A stretch of 17,062 nt of DNA, from contig CAIVHJ010000023.1 of NCBI GenBank assembly GCA_903905665.1, positions 1-17,062 on the forward strand, given 5' to 3'. The DNA comes from an uncultured Phycisphaerales bacterium (GTDB taxonomy: Bacteria > Planctomycetota > Phycisphaerae > UBA1845 > CAIVHJ01). This document shows, in pieces, positions 13,212 through 17,062 of the stretch. Position 1 is the first letter of the stretch. Every line of letters begins with the position of its first letter. The position numbers were made by a program, and so were the translations under genes. Under the pieces are notes generated by a model, which had not been told where the DNA came from, made no database searches, and saw nothing but the letters and a program-made list of their open reading frames with translations.

Positions 13212-13910
13212 ATGCAAGAGTTGCTTGCCAGACTAACCCACGCCGTCGAAGGAACGCCTGCCATTGCCGTGAGTGCTGCTGTGGTGTGGGGAATCCTCAG
13301 CATTATCTTAAGTCCCTGTCACTTGGCCAGCATTCCCCTGATCGTGGGTTTCATCGATGAGCAAGGCCGGATTTCCACCAAGCGAGCCTTCGCCATTTCA
13401 TTGCTCTTTGCTTTGGGCATCCTGGTAACCATTGGATTGATCGGAGTCATCACCGCCACTGCCGGACGCATGTTGGGCGATGTGGGACGCTATGGGAACT
13501 ACTTGGTGGCCGTCGTTTTCTTCCTAGTGGGTTTGCACCTGTTGAACGTCATTCCCATGCCCTGGTCTGGTCCTGGACAGGTGGGCATGAAACGAAGAGG
13601 GCTCTTGGCCGCCTTGATTCTGGGATTGGTATTCGGTGTAGCACTGGGTCCGTGTACATTTGCGTATATGGCTCCCATGTTGAGCGTTACCTTTAAGCTT
13701 GCTAACACGAACCTGACTTATGGAGTGCTGTTGTTGCTGGCCTATGGTATTGGACATTGCTCCGTAATCGTTGTTGCCGGGACATCAACTGAGCTTGTCC
13801 AACGATTTCTAAATTGGAATGAAAACTCGAAAGGCACGGTAATCGTCAAGTCGGTTTGCGGCGTCCTGGTTCTGTTGGGTGGAGTCTACCTCCTCTACAT
13901 CGCACGTTGA
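13212..13910 (+). CDS. CcdA/DsbD-type transmembrane protein, ArsG-like permease
   Basis: The 232-residue protein has about six membrane helices and the two buried cysteine sites of the CcdA/DsbD family, SPCH (C36) and GPCT (C148), plus C183 in GIGHC. CcdA proteins carry electrons from cytoplasmic thioredoxin across the membrane. The phrases ILSPCHLASIPLIVGFI and LAYGIGHCSVIV with RFLNWNENSKG match what I recall of the ArsG group, described as an efflux permease for trivalent aromatic arsenicals in ArsEFG operons. That subgroup call is from memory and less certain than the CcdA family call. The start at 13212 follows AGAAGGG with ~11-base spacing; the frame is open further upstream but overlaps the thioredoxin gene. 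The neighbouring thioredoxins and DGC protein fit either an electron-relay or an efflux role. Confidence 0.85.
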   Translation: MQELLARLTHAVEGTPAIAVSAAVVWGILSIILSPCHLASIPLIVGFIDEQGRISTKRAFAISLLFALGILVTIGLIGVITATAGRMLGDVGRYGNYLVAVVFFLVGLHLLNVIPMPWSGPGQVGMKRRGLLAALILGLVFGVALGPCTFAYMAPMLSVTFKLANTNLTYGVLLLLAYGIGHCSVIVVAGTSTELVQRFLNWNENSKGTVIVKSVCGVLVLLGGVYLLYIAR

Positions 13911-13932
13911 GTATTGGGAATGGAGATTGCCT

Positions 13933-13985
13933 GCGCCTTCGGGAGTGACGCCCAAACAGCGAGGATTTTTAGGTGCTTTGCTGCT
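13933..13985. repeat. Diverged hairpin or AKHL-type dispersed repeat remnant
   Basis: GCGCCTTCGGGAGTGACGCCCAAACAG partly resembles the two CGCTAAACAG hairpin repeats, with CCTTCGG and the AAACAG tail kept and the stem degraded. Read on the minus strand the block gives LSAAKHLKILAVWASLPKA, like spurious peptides translated from dispersed repeats in many genomes. It marks the junction between the CcdA-type gene and arsM. Confidence 0.4.
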
Positions 13986-13999
13986 GATAGGAGAACATT

Positions 14000-14869
14000 A
14001 TGGAAGAAAAATTGAATCATGACGTTGCCGAATCGGTTCGTGAGCGGGTACGGGCGGGTTATGCGGAGATAGCGAAAGCGGATCATGGGGTCGGATCTCA
14101 TGGGTGTTGCGGGACGAGTTCGTGTTGCGGGACGAAGACCGTCACGGTGGACGATTTGGCCAGAACGATGGGTTATGCCGAGGCCGATCTGGCAAAATTG
14201 CCGGAGGGTGCGAACATGGGATTGTCGTGCGGCAATCCTGTGGCGATTGCTTCGCTGAGGCCGGGAGAAGTAGTTGTCGATTTGGGCAGCGGGGGTGGAT
14301 TCGACGTGTTTCTTGCGGGTCCGCGCGTCGGACGAACGGGTCGTGTGATCGGAGTGGACATGACGCCGGATATGATCAGCAAGGCTCGTCGCAATATCGA
14401 ATCTTATCATGAACACAGCGGACTTGATAATGTCGAATTCCGGCTCGGTGAAATCGAACACTTACCCGTGGCGGACGGTAGTGTGGATGCGGTGATTTCG
14501 AATTGCGTCATCAATCTGTCGCCCGACAAACGGCAGGTGTGGCGAGATATCGCTCGTGTGCTCAAACCGGGCGGTCGGGTTGCGGTTTCCGACCTTGCGC
14601 TGCTGCGTCCGCTTCCGGCAGCGGTTTTGCAAATGGTTTCGGCATGGATCGGATGTGTGGCGGGAGCCGTATTGGTTTCGGATACGGAGCGTTATCTGCG
14701 AGAAGCGGGTTTTGTGGATATTCGTCTTGAACAGAAGCCGGATTACATTGCATCCATGATCGAATTTGAGGATCCGCTTTATCAAAAGATCGCCGCCGAG
14801 TTGCCGACCGGAACCAATCCGGCGGATTTCATCACGAGTCTCAATATCGCCGCCCGTAAACCAAAGTAG
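14000..14869 (+). CDS. arsM: Arsenite S-adenosylmethionine methyltransferase
   Basis: ArsM methylates As(III) in the cytoplasm using SAM and thiol reductants, giving methylarsenite and further products. The 289-residue protein has SAM motif I VVDLGSGGGFD (~92-102), GVDMTPDMISKAR (~118-130), and the three conserved arsenic-binding cysteines in their usual contexts: C77 in NMGLSCGNP, C169 in SNCVINL, and C219 in IGCVAGA. The N-terminus carries two extra vicinal pairs, C36-C37 and C42-C43 (GCCGTSSCCG), often seen in bacterial ArsM. AGGAG lies 6 bases before the ATG. An 89-base gap with a repeat remnant precedes it, and acr3 starts 6 bases after it, so arsM-acr3-dehydrogenase probably form one unit. 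Confidence 0.95.
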   Translation: MEEKLNHDVAESVRERVRAGYAEIAKADHGVGSHGCCGTSSCCGTKTVTVDDLARTMGYAEADLAKLPEGANMGLSCGNPVAIASLRPGEVVVDLGSGGGFDVFLAGPRVGRTGRVIGVDMTPDMISKARRNIESYHEHSGLDNVEFRLGEIEHLPVADGSVDAVISNCVINLSPDKRQVWRDIARVLKPGGRVAVSDLALLRPLPAAVLQMVSAWIGCVAGAVLVSDTERYLREAGFVDIRLEQKPDYIASMIEFEDPLYQKIAAELPTGTNPADFITSLNIAARKPK

Positions 14870-14875
14870 GGATTT

Positions 14876-15946
14876 ATGAAAACGGATCAATGCGCCCATC
14901 TATCGTTTCTGGATCGTTTTTTGACGTTGTGGATTTTTCTGGCGATGGGGGTCGGCGTCGGGGTGGGGTATTGCATTCCCGGGGTGGAGACTTTTATCAA
15001 TCGATTTTCCGTCGGGACGACGAGTGTTCCGATTGCGATCGGTTTGATCTTGATGATGTATCCGCCGCTGGCGAAGGTGAAGTACGAAGAACTCGGCGAC
15101 GTGTTTCGCAATGTGCGGGTGCTGGGTCTATCGCTGGTGCAGAACTGGGTCATCGGTCCGATTTTGATGTTCGGGTTGGCGGTGCTGTTTCTGCGAGGTT
15201 ACCCCGAATACATGGTCGGTCTCATCATGATCGGACTGGCGCGGTGCATTGCGATGGTGATCGTGTGGAACGAACTGGCGAAGGGCGACAGCGAATATGC
15301 CGCCGGGTTGGTGGCGTTCAATTCCATTTTTCAGGTGTTGTTTTATTCGGTTTATGCGTGGGTGTTCATCACATTGTTGCCGCCGCTATTGGGTTTGAAG
15401 GGGATGGTAGTGAATGTGACCATCAGCCAAATCGCCCACAGTGTGTTTATCTATCTTGGGATACCGTTTTTAGCGGGGATGTTGACGCGGTTGGTGCTGG
15501 TGAAAACCGTTGGACGAGACTGGTACGATACGAAATTTATTCCGAAGATTTCGCCGATCACTTTGGCCGCATTGCTGTTTACCATTGTGGTGATGTTTTC
15601 GCTCAAAGGCGAAACCATCATCCGTCTTCCTCTTGACGTGCTTCGCATTGCGATTCCCTTGTGCATCTATTTTGTGGTGATGTTTCTGGTATCATTTTGG
15701 ATGGGTCGAAAAATCGGCGCCGACTATTCGAAGACGACGACGATCGCCTTTACGGCGGCGAGCAACAATTTCGAGTTGGCGATTGCGGTCGCGGTGGCGG
15801 TGTTCGGGATCAATTCCGGTGCTGCGTTTGCCGCCGTGATCGGGCCGTTGGTCGAAGTGCCGGTCCTGATCGGTCTGGTCAATGTGGCGTTGTGGTTCCA
15901 GAAGAAGTATTTTGGAACGGTTTCTCATGAAGGCATTGGTGTTTGA
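14876..15946 (+). CDS. acr3: ACR3 family arsenite efflux transporter
   Basis: ACR3 exports arsenite from the cytoplasm using the membrane potential or proton gradient. The 356-residue protein has about ten membrane helices. Diagnostic segments are MMYPPLAKVKYEEL (~60-73), NWVIGPILMFGLA (~90-102), the catalytic cysteine C124 in IGLARCIAMVIVWNELAKGD (~119-138), and the conserved glutamate E300 in AASNNFELAIAVA. Length is typical. It starts 6 bases after the arsM stop, with AGGGA overlapping that stop as ribosome site, and its last 20 bases overlap the dehydrogenase gene. As no arsenate reductase is present in the window, arsenate must be reduced by an enzyme encoded elsewhere, or the island handles arsenite directly. 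Confidence 0.95.
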   Translation: MKTDQCAHLSFLDRFLTLWIFLAMGVGVGVGYCIPGVETFINRFSVGTTSVPIAIGLILMMYPPLAKVKYEELGDVFRNVRVLGLSLVQNWVIGPILMFGLAVLFLRGYPEYMVGLIMIGLARCIAMVIVWNELAKGDSEYAAGLVAFNSIFQVLFYSVYAWVFITLLPPLLGLKGMVVNVTISQIAHSVFIYLGIPFLAGMLTRLVLVKTVGRDWYDTKFIPKISPITLAALLFTIVVMFSLKGETIIRLPLDVLRIAIPLCIYFVVMFLVSFWMGRKIGADYSKTTTIAFTAASNNFELAIAVAVAVFGINSGAAFAAVIGPLVEVPVLIGLVNVALWFQKKYFGTVSHEGIGV

Positions 15947-16880
15947 CAAATTATTGCGGTACGAAGGGGAACATCCCGACCCTAAGCCGGCGGCGGGTGA
16001 GGTGCTGGTGCGCGTGAGGATGGCGGGAATCTGCGCGACCGATCTAGAAATTATCAAAGGATACATGAAGTTTCGCGGGATTCCCGGGCATGAATTCGTC
16101 GGCGAAGTGGTGTCGGGTTCTTCGAAGTGGAAGGGGAAGCGGGTCGTCGGGGAAATCAACTGTGTGTGCGGGGCGTGCGACATGTGTCGGGGCGGGTTGG
16201 CATCGCATTGTCGGCAGCGGACGGTGGTGGGGATTTCCGGTCGGGATGGTGCGATGGCGGAATACGTGGTGCTGCCGGAACAAAATCTGCACGAAGTGCC
16301 GGAGGTGATTCCCGACGAGCAGGCGGTGTTTGTCGAGCCTTTGGCGGCGGCGATGCAGGTACTCAAGCAGTGTCCGATCGAGCCGCGGATGAATGTGTCC
16401 GTCGTCGGATCGGGGCGACTGGGGTTATTGGCGGCGCAGGTGTTGCAGTCCGTGCGTTGCCGTGTCGAAGTGGTCGGTCGCAATCCGCAGACGCTCGCGT
16501 TTTGCGAGCGACATGGGATTCAGACTGTGGACGTTAAACAACTGGTTCCTCGCGGGGATCGGGACGTCGTGGTGGAATGCACGGGGGAACCGCAGGGGTT
16601 GAATCTTGCGATGCAGATGGTTCGACCGCGCGGGGTGATCGTTCTCAAGAGCACTTATGCCGGAGGAACTTCCGTTGATCTGGCGCCGCTGGTGATCAAA
16701 GAAGTTACGGTGATGGGGAGTCGATGCGGGCCGTTTCGTGAGGCGATTGATTTACTCGCGCGGCAGCAGATTGACGTGGCGACGATGATCAGCCGGACGT
16801 ATCGGCTGGAACAGGGCATTGAAGCGTTTACAGCTGCCGGTGACCCGCAAAACATCAAAGTGCTGATTCGAATGTATTGA
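15927..16880 (+). CDS. Zinc-dependent alcohol dehydrogenase (MDR family)
   Basis: The 317-residue medium-chain dehydrogenase/reductase has an intact catalytic zinc set, C36 (GICATD), H55-E56 (GHEFVGE) and E137 (VEPLAA). The structural zinc lobe is C81, C84, C87 and C95 in CGACDMCRGG...HC. A Rossmann nucleotide site has GSGRLG (161-166). It is slightly short compared with the usual 340-350. The start at 15927 lies inside acr3, and the next upstream start would be deeper in that gene, so translation is probably coupled. It would oxidise an alcohol or reduce a carbonyl with NAD(P); the substrate cannot be read from the sequence. Its place at the end of the arsM-acr3 unit suggests co-regulation with arsenic resistance, for which I know no established function. 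Confidence 0.88.
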   Translation: MKALVFDKLLRYEGEHPDPKPAAGEVLVRVRMAGICATDLEIIKGYMKFRGIPGHEFVGEVVSGSSKWKGKRVVGEINCVCGACDMCRGGLASHCRQRTVVGISGRDGAMAEYVVLPEQNLHEVPEVIPDEQAVFVEPLAAAMQVLKQCPIEPRMNVSVVGSGRLGLLAAQVLQSVRCRVEVVGRNPQTLAFCERHGIQTVDVKQLVPRGDRDVVVECTGEPQGLNLAMQMVRPRGVIVLKSTYAGGTSVDLAPLVIKEVTVMGSRCGPFREAIDLLARQQIDVATMISRTYRLEQGIEAFTAAGDPQNIKVLIRMY

Positions 16881-16941
16881 CGGAACTTCCTCGGACCAAC
16901 AATACCTAATTCCTCCCAGGAGCGAGAGAGAAGCAATCTAT

Positions 16942-16984
16942 GATCCTCCCCCGATCCCTTCCTAGAAAGGAGAGGAGTTACTGG
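16942..16984. repeat. C-rich/G-rich inverted repeat family, copy D
   Basis: GATCCTCCCCCGATCCCTTCCTAG followed by AAAGGAGAGGAGTTACTGG matches copy A most closely, including the GTTACTG end. It lies 62 bases after the dehydrogenase stop, beyond the last gene of the arsenic island, and could end its transcript. Confidence 0.65.
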
Positions 16985-17020
16985 TCTTTGAACAGGTTAG
17001 GGCTTTTTGCCGGTTGCGCA

Positions 17021-17042
17021 GGGCAAGCACCGATTCGTGCCC
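17021..17042. repeat. Small inverted repeat near window end
   Basis: GGGCA (17021-17025) and TGCCC (17038-17042) can pair around AGCACCGATTCG. No gene start is visible in the last 182 bases. The element may be another short dispersed repeat, but only one copy is seen. Confidence 0.3.
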
Positions 17043-17062
17043 CCTTTATACTTCCGTAATGG

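Overview
The window looks like a chromosomal segment of a planctomycete or close relative. This is inferred from the DUF1571 family protein at the left edge, the weak or absent Shine-Dalgarno sites on many genes, GGG/TTG/CGG-rich codon use and abundant small palindromic intergenic repeats. No ribosomal RNA, tRNA, transposase, integrase or CRISPR array is visible.

Left part (1-5116, all + strand). The 3' end of a DUF1571 gene is followed by a repeat-bearing gap, then yidD (membrane-protein insertion factor). Next come a polyprenyl-phosphate-type family 2 glycosyltransferase, an overlapping C-methyltransferase-like protein with an N-terminal zinc site, and an uncharacterised membrane-anchored protein with a Cys/His pattern reminiscent of the CNF1/YfiH/NTAN1 deamidase fold.

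Middle part (5105-9830). A tight minus-strand operon encodes asparagine synthase, a formyltransferase and a WbqC-family protein (asnB > formyltransferase > wbqC). A radical SAM/SPASM protein reads divergently from asnB. With the upstream glycosyltransferase and methyltransferase, these genes resemble a small cluster for a modified glycan or other small molecule; the product cannot be deduced.

Right part (about 9900-16980). This is an arsenic-detoxification island. It opens with an ArsR repressor that has a near-consensus sigma70-type promoter, a palindromic operator over its -10 and start codon, and probably an almost leaderless transcript. It continues with a YraQ/ArsP-type permease, a small CPKC thioredoxin, a DGC-domain putative zinc protein broken by one in-frame TGA, a membrane-anchored thioredoxin, a CcdA-type permease resembling the ArsG family, ArsM, an ACR3 arsenite exporter, and a zinc alcohol dehydrogenase whose start lies inside acr3. 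No arsenate reductase is visible. The inferred logic is that arsenite is either exported by ACR3 or methylated by ArsM, organoarsenicals leave through the permease(s), and the thioredoxins and CcdA-type protein handle thiol reduction. The block from the small thioredoxin to the CcdA-type gene has strong Shine-Dalgarno sites and somewhat different codon use from its neighbours, suggesting separate acquisition.

Four copies of a C-rich/G-rich inverted-repeat family lie only at the edges of the arsenic region, three near its left end and one just after its last gene. Two copies of a second hairpin repeat show compensatory base changes.
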